Shown piece by piece: positions 13,090 through 19,605 of a stretch of 19,605 bases of DNA; the stretch's first letter is position 1, and every line of letters starts with the position of its first letter. The position numbers and the translations under genes were made by a program. The DNA is taken from contig JAZNIR010000051.1 of the NCBI GenBank assembly GCA_045577595.1, positions 1 to 19,605 on the forward strand. The letters are read 5' to 3'. Source of the stretch: Scatosoma sp045577595. GTDB lineage: Bacteria > Bacillota > Clostridia > Christensenellales > Borkfalkiaceae. The notes beneath the pieces are model-generated. The model was not told the DNA's origin, did not search any database, and saw nothing but the letters and a program-made list of their open reading frames with translations.

Positions 13090-14871
13090 ATGGAAAGAAA
13101 GGACGTACCGAAAAATCTTACTTGGAAAATAGAAGATATGTTCGAAAGCGACGAAGCGTTTGAAAAGGAATTTAAACGGGTGCAAGACGCTTACGTAAAC
13201 TACGATTTTTCTATATATTCGGGTAAATTGTTGGATAAAAACACGTTGATAGAATGTTTGCAAATAATCGACAAAATCGCGCGAGAATTGGAAAAACTGT
13301 ATTTATACGCGAATATGCGCCAAAACGAAGACGTTCGCGTGGCAAAAACCAACGCCGCGCTTTCGCAAGTGGGCGCGCTATTTTCCAAAATTTTCGCGGA
13401 AGTCGCGTTTGTCGAACCGGAACTCACCGCTTTGTCCGACGAGAGTTTAAACGCGTTTATCGCCGACCCCGATTTGAAAGAATACGACTACCGTTTAAAA
13501 CGGATTGCGCAATCGAAAAAACACGTGTTAAGCGCGGAGGCGGAACGGTTGCTTACGCTTGGCGGCGACGTTATGGGCGATTTTGAAAGCGTATTTTCTA
13601 TGCTTAACAACGCCAATTTGAATTTGCCGAAAGCCACTTTTCAAGGGCAAGAAGTGCAAATGAGTCACGGCACGTACGGGGTAGTACTTCGTAACGGCAC
13701 GGCTGGGGAACGCAAAGAATGGTTTGAAAAATATTACGGCGCGTATATCAGCTTGATTGACGCGATTGCGCAAACGTACTATTCCAACGTCAAAAAGGAC
13801 GTATTTTATAAAACGGCGAGAAACTACGAAAGTTGTCTTGCTATGGCGCTCGACGGGGAAGACGTAGCCCCTATCGTGTACGAAAATTTATTAAAAACGA
13901 CGCGGGAAGCGTTGCCGATTATGCACGAATATATTTCTTTGCGGAAAAAAGTGCTCGGTTTAGACGAACAACACGCTTACGACGTGCACGTACCGCTCGT
14001 GGAAAACGCGGATATAAAATTGCCGTTTGACGAAGCGTATCAAATGGTGGTGGACGGGCTTGCCCCGCTTGGAAAAGATTATCAAGCGTTGTTAAAAAAG
14101 GCGAAAGACGAGCGTTGGATAGACGTTTGCGAAAACGACGGCAAACGCAGTGGCGCGTATTCGGCGGGGGTGTACGACGCGCCCCACCCGTTCGTGCTTT
14201 TGAATTATCAACCGACGACGAACGACGTGTTTACGATAGCGCACGAATTAGGGCACGCGATACACACGTATAAATCCACGTCTGCGCAACCGTATTCCAA
14301 AGCGAATTACACCATCTTTCTTGCGGAAATCGCCAGCACCGTCAACGAAGTGCTTTTGCTGAAACATTTATATAAAAACACCGATGATAAAAATTTAAAG
14401 AAATATTTACTCAATTATTATTTAGATACTTTCCGCGCGACGCTTTTCCGCCAAACGCAGTTTGCAGAATTCGAACAGTTGGCGCACGAAAAAGCGGAAC
14501 GGGGCGAAGCGCTTACAAAAGAAGATTTAAACGGTATTTATTACGAGCTGAATAAAAAATATTACGGAAACGGTATGACGCACGATAAAGAAATCGCGTA
14601 CGAATGGGCGAGAATACCCCATTTCTACAACGCGTTTTACGTGTATAAATACGCAACGGGCATTATTTCAGCGGTGTCTATCGCGCACCGCATTTTAAAC
14701 GAAGGGGAAAGCGCGGTACAAGATTATTTTGCTTTCCTTTCGTCGGGCGGGGAAACCGACCCCGTTTCCATTTTGAAAAAGGCGGGGGTAGACCTTACGC
14801 AAACCGCGCCTTTTAAGTCGGCTATGCAAGAATTTAAAGAAACGCTGGACGAATTGAAAAAATTGGTGTAA
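13090..14871 (+). CDS. pepF: Oligoendopeptidase F (M3B metallopeptidase)
   Basis: 593 aa, normal PepF length. The zinc site HELGHAIH begins at His385 (H385-E-x2-H389), and the third ligand lies in the following FLAEIASTVNE block about 25 residues on. Family blocks NLTWKIEDMFESDEAF (N-terminus), NATLNLPKATF-like and FRQTQFAEFE are present. PepF hydrolyses cytoplasmic peptides of about 7-17 residues and helps recycle peptides. No signal sequence. The start is set by the family N-terminus; the SD is poor (AGAGAG, distant). The 83-nt gap upstream shows no clear promoter, so whether it is in the same transcript as the UPF0210 gene is open. Confidence 0.95.
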   Translation: MERKDVPKNLTWKIEDMFESDEAFEKEFKRVQDAYVNYDFSIYSGKLLDKNTLIECLQIIDKIARELEKLYLYANMRQNEDVRVAKTNAALSQVGALFSKIFAEVAFVEPELTALSDESLNAFIADPDLKEYDYRLKRIAQSKKHVLSAEAERLLTLGGDVMGDFESVFSMLNNANLNLPKATFQGQEVQMSHGTYGVVLRNGTAGERKEWFEKYYGAYISLIDAIAQTYYSNVKKDVFYKTARNYESCLAMALDGEDVAPIVYENLLKTTREALPIMHEYISLRKKVLGLDEQHAYDVHVPLVENADIKLPFDEAYQMVVDGLAPLGKDYQALLKKAKDERWIDVCENDGKRSGAYSAGVYDAPHPFVLLNYQPTTNDVFTIAHELGHAIHTYKSTSAQPYSKANYTIFLAEIASTVNEVLLLKHLYKNTDDKNLKKYLLNYYLDTFRATLFRQTQFAEFEQLAHEKAERGEALTKEDLNGIYYELNKKYYGNGMTHDKEIAYEWARIPHFYNAFYVYKYATGIISAVSIAHRILNEGESAVQDYFAFLSSGGETDPVSILKKAGVDLTQTAPFKSAMQEFKETLDELKKLV

Positions 14872-14906
14872 GATAAGCAAACGAAGAAACAAAAGGGGAT
14901 AAAACT

Positions 14907-16424
14907 ATGTCAACAGCAGTCAACGTAATGCCACACAACCGCGACGCGGAAATGGCGCTTTTGGGTTGCTTTTTAATCGACAACGAAGTGTCCGTCGATT
15001 TGGTGGAAAAGCTCTCCGAAGACGATTTTTATCAAGAATCGCATAAATATATTATCAACGCAATGCGTAAAGTGTTCGCGTCGAGAAAACCTATCGACCT
15101 TGTAACCGTGTCGGACGAATTGGAAAGCGAAGGCGCGTTGGAAAAGGCGGGCGGTATATCCTATCTCACCGAACTTACGCAAATCACGCCGTCGTCGGCA
15201 AACTATAAATCGTATTACGAGATTATCTCGCGCGACAGTTTAAATCGGAAACTCATTCGCGCGTCCAAAAAAATAATCGAAAATTCCACGTCAGGCGCGG
15301 ACGGCGCGGACGCGCTTGCGTACGCGGAAAAGCTTGTGTACGACGTGTCCAAACAAACGGAACGCTCCGCCCTTTTAAGTATGTCCGAAGGGGAAGACGT
15401 TATCGCGTCGGTGTTGGAAAAATTTGAAAAATTACAAGCCGACCCCAACGCCTTTCGCGGTATTCCAACGGGTTATAAACGGCTGGATAAAATGACGCAC
15501 GGCTTGCAAGACGGCGCGCTTATCGTCCTTGCAGCTCGGCCTGGTATGGGGAAAACGTCGCTTGCAATGAACCTTGTCGAACACGCGGCGCTTCGCGCGG
15601 GCAAAACGTGCGCGGTATTTTCCCTTGAAATGCCCCGCACGGAAATCGTGCAACGTTTGATTTGCGCGTACGCAAACGTCAGTATGAAAAAGGCGCTCGA
15701 CGGGCAACTTTCCGCCAAAGAATGGAAAAAGTTAATGCTCGCTAGCGACCAACTGAAAAAGAGCAACATCTATATCGACGATTCTTCTCGCGTAACGCCT
15801 GCGGAAATTTTGTCCAAATGCCGTCGTTTAAAAAGCACGAAAGGCAAAGTGGATATGGTAATGATAGACTATATCCAGCTTATGTCGGGTGGCGATTCGA
15901 AAATGGCGGGCGCGGAAAACCGTCAACAAGAAATCGCGTCTATTACGCGCGATTTGAAGATTATGGCAAAGGAATTGGAAGTGCCCGTTGTCGCACTTTC
16001 CCAGCTCCGCCGTATCCAATCGAAAGAACCGCAACTTACCGACCTTCGTGAATCGGGCGCAATCGAGCAAGACGCGGATATCGTTATGTTTATCAACCGT
16101 CCCGAAGTAACGGCGACGAAAGAAGAAATCGAATCGGGGCAAATCGTCAAAGGCGCGGCGGAACTGATTATCGCCAAGCACAGAGGGGGCGAACAAGGTC
16201 GCGTATCGCTGAAATTTATCGGCGAATATACGAAGTTCGTCGACGTGGACGAACAAAACCGTGAAGAAGAACCGCCCGAATTTTCTTCCAAACCTATCGA
16301 ATACGAAGAAGAAAACGAATACGGCGACGCGCCCGTCGACGATTATATTCCGCCTATGCCACCCCAACGGGAAGGGGATTTAAAACCGCTTGGCGGAAAC
16401 GACGACGAATTGCCGTTTGATTAA
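14907..16424 (+). CDS. dnaB: Replicative DNA helicase DnaB (DnaC in Bacillus naming)
   Basis: 505 aa. The N-terminal domain starts NVMPHNRDAEMALLGCFL. In the RecA-like domain, Walker A is ARPGMGKTS (Lys216), Walker B is MVMIDYIQLMSG, and the H3/H4 blocks are ALSQLRRI...DLRESGAIEQDADIVMF and IIAKHRGGEQGRVSLKF, with the arginine finger region at the end. The hexamer unwinds DNA at the fork after loading. It has an unusually long acidic C-terminal extension (~55 residues, ending PLGGNDDELPFD) resembling the SSB tail. SD AGGGG lies 8 nt upstream. It starts 35 nt after pepF, and ywlC begins 1 nt after its stop. Confidence 0.97.
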   Translation: MSTAVNVMPHNRDAEMALLGCFLIDNEVSVDLVEKLSEDDFYQESHKYIINAMRKVFASRKPIDLVTVSDELESEGALEKAGGISYLTELTQITPSSANYKSYYEIISRDSLNRKLIRASKKIIENSTSGADGADALAYAEKLVYDVSKQTERSALLSMSEGEDVIASVLEKFEKLQADPNAFRGIPTGYKRLDKMTHGLQDGALIVLAARPGMGKTSLAMNLVEHAALRAGKTCAVFSLEMPRTEIVQRLICAYANVSMKKALDGQLSAKEWKKLMLASDQLKKSNIYIDDSSRVTPAEILSKCRRLKSTKGKVDMVMIDYIQLMSGGDSKMAGAENRQQEIASITRDLKIMAKELEVPVVALSQLRRIQSKEPQLTDLRESGAIEQDADIVMFINRPEVTATKEEIESGQIVKGAAELIIAKHRGGEQGRVSLKFIGEYTKFVDVDEQNREEEPPEFSSKPIEYEEENEYGDAPVDDYIPPMPPQREGDLKPLGGNDDELPFD

Positions 16425-16425
16425 A

Positions 16426-17451
16426 ATGGAAACGAAAATTGCTTTCATCACGCCCGAAAGTATCGACGAGGCGAAAAATATCATAAAAAACGGCGGTTTG
16501 GTGGCAATGCCCACCGAAACGGTGTACGGGCTTGGCGGTAACGCGTTTAATGACGACGCGGTGGCGCGGATTTTCGAAGTGAAGGGCAGACCGAATAATA
16601 ATCCCTTAATCGCGCACGTGCATACCGATTACGATTTGTCGAAGATTATTGATTTCGAACCGCCTTATGCCAAAGCGCTTAGAAAGGCTTTTTTGCCAGG
16701 ACCGCTCACGCTCGTGTATCCGTCGAAAAATAAGGTGAGCGAAAAAGTCTCTTGCGGATTGGATACGCTTGCCGTCCGCGTTCCCGCGCACGACGGCGCG
16801 CAGGCGTTTTTAAAGGCGGTGGATATTCCTATCGTCGCGCCCAGCGCGAATTTGTCCCGCCACGTCAGTCCCACGTCCGCCCAGCACGTTTTCGACGATT
16901 TCAACGGAAAAATCCCGCTGATTTTAGACGGCGGGGAATGCGTTGGGGGAATTGAAAGCACCGTTTGCGATTGCACGGGCGAAATTCCCGTGATTTTACG
17001 GCCCGGTCTTATCACCCAAGAAATGATTGCAAAAGTCGTCGGCGCTTGCGACGTGTATCAGCCCGATTTGGAAAAAGAAGAAAAAGTAAAAAGTCCGGGA
17101 CTGCTGTATAAACATTACGCGCCCCGTTGCAAAACGATGCTTTTTTCGGCAAAAAACGTAAAAAACGCAATTTCCGCTTATATGGCTGAAAGCCTTATAA
17201 ATAAAGGCGTTGCAGTACTTTGCGAAGAAAAGTGGATTTGTGAATTTGAAAAATTGGGTGCAAAGTGCCTAAACCTTGGGAAAAATCAGGCGGAAATGGC
17301 AACGCGACTGTATAAATTGCTCCGCCAAGCGGAGAAGATGTGTACGCTACTTATCGTGGTTGAACCCAGCGAAAAAGGGGGCGTGATGACGGGCGTTTTA
17401 AACCGTTTACATAAAGCGTGCGCTTCCCAAGACGTAATCAAAAAATTATAA
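16426..17451 (+). CDS. ywlC: L-threonylcarbamoyladenylate synthase (Sua5/YwlC, two-domain form)
   Basis: 341 aa: YrdC-type domain ~5-205 plus the C-terminal Sua5 domain, joined by KSPGLLYKHYAPRC (~225-240). Signature residues: PTETVYGLGG (29-38), K53-x-R55 in FEVKGRPNNNPLI, and SANLSRHVSPT (~142-152). It makes threonylcarbamoyl-AMP from threonine, bicarbonate and ATP, the first step of the t6A37 modification of ANN-decoding tRNAs. It starts 1 nt after dnaB with no good Shine-Dalgarno site, which points to translation by termination-reinitiation from dnaB. The ywlC-ywlE-rpiB order is conserved in Firmicutes. Confidence 0.95.
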   Translation: METKIAFITPESIDEAKNIIKNGGLVAMPTETVYGLGGNAFNDDAVARIFEVKGRPNNNPLIAHVHTDYDLSKIIDFEPPYAKALRKAFLPGPLTLVYPSKNKVSEKVSCGLDTLAVRVPAHDGAQAFLKAVDIPIVAPSANLSRHVSPTSAQHVFDDFNGKIPLILDGGECVGGIESTVCDCTGEIPVILRPGLITQEMIAKVVGACDVYQPDLEKEEKVKSPGLLYKHYAPRCKTMLFSAKNVKNAISAYMAESLINKGVAVLCEEKWICEFEKLGAKCLNLGKNQAEMATRLYKLLRQAEKMCTLLIVVEPSEKGGVMTGVLNRLHKACASQDVIKKL

Positions 17452-17472
17452 AAAAAGCGGGGCAGGTATGCA

Positions 17473-18033
17473 ATGAAAACGCAAAAGAAGAAAAAAATCA
17501 TATTCGTTTGCACGGGAAATACTTGTCGTTCGCCTATGGCAGAGCTGATTTTTAAAGAAAGAATCACCCAGCTTGGCTTGACGGTTTTGCAAATTTCGTC
17601 GGCGGGCTTGCAAGTTGAAAAAAAATCGAAAATGAACGAAAAAACGGCGCAAGTCCTTATGGAGAAAGGCTTTCAGCCACTTTCGTTTACGTCGAAACAA
17701 ATCACCGAAAAAATGCTCGTGCAATCGCTTGCAGTCGTTTGTATGACGGACGTTCAGCGTGATATCTTAATGGATATGCGTTGGAAAGCGTTAAGCGCGG
17801 TGGGAGAAGAAAATATCGAAAACAACGTGTACTCGTTTCGCGACGTCGTAGGCTACGAAATCGTCGACCCGTACGGGAAAGATATCGAATGTTATCGGTA
17901 CGTGTACGAGCTAATTGCAGGGGGTATGTCAGCGTTGATAGATAAAATACTTCCCCAAGAAATCCGAAAAAAATACGTGCCCCGTCCACGTAAAAAAAAG
18001 ACGGAAAATCAAATGCAAAAAGGAGAGATATAA
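17473..18033 (+). CDS. ywlE: Low-molecular-weight phosphatase, YwlE protein-arginine phosphatase type
   Basis: 186 aa; the last ~30 residues are basic and extend beyond the usual ~150-residue domain. The P-loop CX5R is C13-T-G-N-T17-C-R19-S, and the general acid is Asp132 in IVDPYG. In this family Thr at the T17 position (GNTCRS rather than GNICRS) marks YwlE-type enzymes that remove phosphate from arginine residues, so this is more likely a phosphoarginine than a phosphotyrosine phosphatase. Its position between ywlC and rpiB matches B. subtilis ywlE. Its kinase partner McsB is not in the window. GGGGCAGG lies upstream; rpiB begins 1 nt after the stop. Confidence 0.9.
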   Translation: MKTQKKKKIIFVCTGNTCRSPMAELIFKERITQLGLTVLQISSAGLQVEKKSKMNEKTAQVLMEKGFQPLSFTSKQITEKMLVQSLAVVCMTDVQRDILMDMRWKALSAVGEENIENNVYSFRDVVGYEIVDPYGKDIECYRYVYELIAGGMSALIDKILPQEIRKKYVPRPRKKKTENQMQKGEI

Positions 18034-18034
18034 T

Positions 18035-18487
18035 ATGAAAATTGCAGTTGCTTGCGACCACGGTGGGTTGCAATTAAAAAACGCTATGATAGCGTTCGTA
18101 AAAAAATTAGGACACGAAGTAGTGGATTTCGGTACGGACAACACGAATTCTTGCGATTATCCCGATTTTGCCGTTTTGGCGGCGGAAGCGGTGTCGAAAG
18201 GGGAATGTGAAAGGGGGATTGTCGTTTGTTCGTCGGGAATCGGCGTTTCTATCGTTGCAAACAAAGTGCCGAAAATCCGTTGCGCGCATTGCCACGACAC
18301 CTATTGCGCGAAATATACGCGCTTGCATAACGACGCGAATATGATTGCGTTTGGCGAAAAAGTGGTGGGAGAAGGCTTGATGCAAGAAATCGTCAGCATT
18401 TTCTTAAACACCCCGTTTGAAGGGGGCGAACGCCACGAAAGACGGGTGGCGAAAATCGCCGAAATCGAAAAAAGATATTATAAATAA
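18035..18487 (+). CDS. rpiB: Ribose-5-phosphate isomerase B
   Basis: 150 aa, normal length. ACDHGGLQLK (residues 6-15) holds the conserved Asp8-His9, GIVVCSSGIGVSIVANK holds the catalytic Cys65 with the anion-hole loop, and HDTYCAKYTRLHNDANMI is the conserved substrate-binding segment. It interconverts ribose-5-phosphate and ribulose-5-phosphate in the pentose phosphate pathway; related enzymes act on other sugar phosphates (allose, galactose), so the substrate is inferred from the ywlC-ywlE context. The SD AAGGAGAG lies inside the end of ywlE. Confidence 0.95.
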   Translation: MKIAVACDHGGLQLKNAMIAFVKKLGHEVVDFGTDNTNSCDYPDFAVLAAEAVSKGECERGIVVCSSGIGVSIVANKVPKIRCAHCHDTYCAKYTRLHNDANMIAFGEKVVGEGLMQEIVSIFLNTPFEGGERHERRVAKIAEIEKRYYK

Positions 18488-18517
18488 AGCGTTTCAACGC
18501 ATACTTGGGTGTCTATA

Positions 18518-19216
18518 ATGAAAAAAATTATCGCTATCGGCGGGGGAGAACTGCGCGAACGCACTACGTTTGCCATTGACGAATATATTGCGAATCTTGC
18601 CAAAGAACGCGCGGGCGAACGTCGCGCAAACGCGTTGTTTATCCCGACGGCAAGCCACGATTATATGCCCTATTACAACACCTTTCATAAAGTATATACG
18701 GGCAGTTTTAATATAAAGACGGACGTTGCGCTCACCGTGTTTAAAGAAGTGGATTTGGAGAAGATGAAAGCCAAATTCGAAAAAGCGGATATGATTTACG
18801 TTGGGGGCGGGGACACCGTTTTTATGCTGGATTCGTGGAAAAAAACGGGACTTTTGCCACTGATTAAGGACGCGTACGAGCGGGGCGTGATTATCGCGGG
18901 CTGTTCGGCGGGCGCGATTTGTTGGTTTGAAGATATTTACACCGACTCGTTAAAGACGGACGACGGCGTAAAATACGCTATGTTTAAAGGTTTGGGGTGG
19001 ATAAAAAAGGTAATTTCTCCCCATTATAACGCGAGAACGCTTGACTTTGACAAAATTGTTTGTTATAATTATACTCGTGCTTACGGGTTGGAAGACGATT
19101 CGGCGCTTGTGATAGAAAACGGAGAAATCGTCGGGAGTATTTCAAGCGGTGGAAAAGCTTGGGAAATTACCTGTAACGACGGAAAATTGGAAAAAACGGA
19201 AGTAAGATTTATCTGA
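18518..19216 (+). CDS. Peptidase S51 family protein (PepE/cyanophycinase-like)
   Basis: 232 aa. IIAIGGGELRER at the N-terminus, IYVGGGDTVFML (~93-104) and the nucleophile elbow IAGCS130AGAICWFE (GxSAG), with a probable catalytic His in PHYNAR (~183). This is the glutamine-amidotransferase-like fold of S51 peptidases, related to dipeptidase E (Asp-X dipeptides). The start is set at ATG 18518, 8 nt after a weak GGG; an in-frame GTG at 18509 would add three residues. Last protein gene of the run. A strong promoter sequence lies inside its 3' part. Confidence 0.88.
   Translation: MKKIIAIGGGELRERTTFAIDEYIANLAKERAGERRANALFIPTASHDYMPYYNTFHKVYTGSFNIKTDVALTVFKEVDLEKMKAKFEKADMIYVGGGDTVFMLDSWKKTGLLPLIKDAYERGVIIAGCSAGAICWFEDIYTDSLKTDDGVKYAMFKGLGWIKKVISPHYNARTLDFDKIVCYNYTRAYGLEDDSALVIENGEIVGSISSGGKAWEITCNDGKLEKTEVRFI
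19041..19069 (+). promoter_or_regulatory. Intragenic sigma-A-type promoter, probably for tRNA-Leu
   Basis: -35 TTGACT (19041-19046), 17-bp spacer, perfect -10 TATAAT (19064-19069), inside the S51 peptidase coding sequence. Start near 19076, about 220 nt before the mature tRNA-Leu. No better promoter was found in the 80 bp between the peptidase gene and the tRNA (only TTAACG-17-TAAAAA at 19256-19284). Confidence 0.55.
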
Positions 19217-19297
19217 AAGCGTTTACTTGGAATCGCTTAATTGCCCGACTCGGTGTTAACGTTCTCACCGTGAAAAAATAAAAAGGACGAATATAAC

Positions 19298-19382
19298 GCG
19301 GACGTGGCGAAATTGGCAGACGCGCAGGTTTCAGGTTCCTGTGGGTAACACCGTGTGGGTTCAAATCCCTTCGTCCGCACCA
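19298..19382 (+). tRNA. tRNA-Leu(CAG)
   Basis: 85 nt with encoded CCA. Acceptor stem GCGGACG/CGTCCGC with A73, D-arm GGCGAAATTGGCAGAC typical of tRNA-Leu, anticodon loop TTCAGGT (anticodon CAG, G37), class II variable arm and T-loop GGTTCAAATCC. The last anticodon-stem pair (31-39) is T-T, a mild irregularity. Reads CUG. Followed 4 nt later by a terminator and then by copies of its 3' end. Confidence 0.95.
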
Positions 19383-19386
19383 CGCG

Positions 19387-19412
19387 AACGCACCCTTTTG
19401 GGTGCGTTTTTT
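19387..19412 (+). terminator. Terminator of tRNA-Leu
   Basis: Stem AACGCACCC/GGGTGCGTT (9 bp) with a TTTT loop, followed by TTTT. It is nested inside an 18-bp inverted repeat made by the tRNA 3' end and its downstream inverted copy. Confidence 0.9.
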
Positions 19413-19430
19413 GCGTGGTGCGGACGAAGG
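19413..19430 (-). repeat. Inverted copy of the tRNA-Leu 3' end
   Basis: GCGTGGTGCGGACGAAGG is the exact reverse complement of 19368-19385, which is the last 15 nt of tRNA-Leu including CCA plus three bases. The two arms enclose the terminator hairpin. Confidence 0.85.
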
Positions 19431-19539
19431 ACTGCTTGAAAACGCAAATTAATGTGGGTTCACGCGAGGAGCGAGAAAGGAAAGAGAATGGATAAAAACG
19501 GCGGTAGTCGAGCGACGACGCTTTGGCGTAGCCAAAATA

Positions 19540-19552
19540 TTCGTCCGCACCA
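19540..19552 (+). repeat. Direct copy of the tRNA-Leu 3' end
   Basis: TTCGTCCGCACCA repeats 19370-19382 exactly, 170 bp downstream. A further shared segment, TGTGGGTTCA, occurs at 19354-19363 (T-arm) and 19453-19462. Between them lie small dyads (GTCG-AG-CGAC; TTTGGC-GTA-GCCAAA). This may be an attachment-site-like duplication or a tRNA-derived repeat. The stretch from 19383 to the window end otherwise holds only a doubtful 36-codon frame (19488-19598). Confidence 0.7.
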
Positions 19553-19593
19553 GGAAAGAGGCGTGATTTTGATACAAAATCACGGCTCTTTCC
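19553..19593. repeat. Long near-perfect hairpin next to the tRNA 3'-end copy
   Basis: Two 19-nt arms (19553-19571 and 19575-19593) with an ATA loop and a single G-G mismatch; the outer part is GGAAAGAG/CTCTTTCC and the inner part GTGATTTTG/CAAAATCAC. It directly abuts the direct copy of the tRNA end. There is no T tract on the plus strand, so it is not an ordinary terminator. Confidence 0.75.
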
Positions 19594-19605
19594 AATGAGA
19601 TTTAT

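Noticed and set aside
1..19605. CRISPR array, insertion sequence, prophage or defence island
   Set aside because: No regularly spaced repeats, transposase, integrase, capsid or nuclease genes are visible; the genes are core metabolic and replication functions.

Overview
The window looks like ordinary chromosome from a low- to mid-GC Gram-positive, anaerobe-like bacterium of the Firmicutes/Clostridia type. Reasons: a DnaD-family primosome protein, DegV, DUF951, PepF, a YwlE-type phosphatase next to ywlC and rpiB, ATGA gene overlaps, purine-rich Shine-Dalgarno sites and TTGACA/TATAAT promoters. The lineage cannot be fixed further from sequence alone. I see no phage, plasmid, IS element or CRISPR array.

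Left part (1-7000): a minus-strand pair, a radical SAM protein and its partner DNA-metabolism protein (the latter cut by the window edge). Next comes pnuC on the minus strand, divergent from a PlsC-like acyltransferase on the plus strand. A YjdF-like membrane protein with its own promoter and terminator follows, then tRNA-Ser(GGA) on the minus strand. Last is a minus-strand DnaD-like protein whose C-terminus is the zinc-binding N-terminal domain of a DnaC/DnaI helicase loader, with no AAA+ ATPase part.

Right part (7137-19216): an unbroken plus-strand run with short gaps or overlaps and no convincing internal terminator. The order is alpha/beta-hydrolase-like protein (nucleophile replaced by Arg), DUF951, signal peptidase I, DegV, an unknown membrane protein, ACT-domain protein (UPF0237), UPF0210 protein, oligoendopeptidase F, replicative helicase DnaB, Sua5/YwlC (tRNA t6A synthesis), YwlE (protein-arginine phosphatase type), RpiB and an S51-family peptidase. 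A strong sigma-A-type promoter lies inside the last gene and could drive the following tRNA-Leu(CAG).

Themes: replication initiation (DnaD/DnaC-NTD fusion, DnaB), tRNA biology (two tRNAs, YwlC), protein export and turnover (LepB, PepF, S51) and lipid metabolism (PlsC-like, DegV). The most unusual signals are structural. The radical SAM gene has a near-consensus promoter placed so that the transcript should start at the A of its ATG. Both tRNA genes are followed by a terminator and then an inverted copy of their own 3' end; tRNA-Leu also has a direct copy of its 3' end followed by a long hairpin. Twin 22-bp dyads sit over the acyltransferase promoter. No complete new defence or mobile system is evident.
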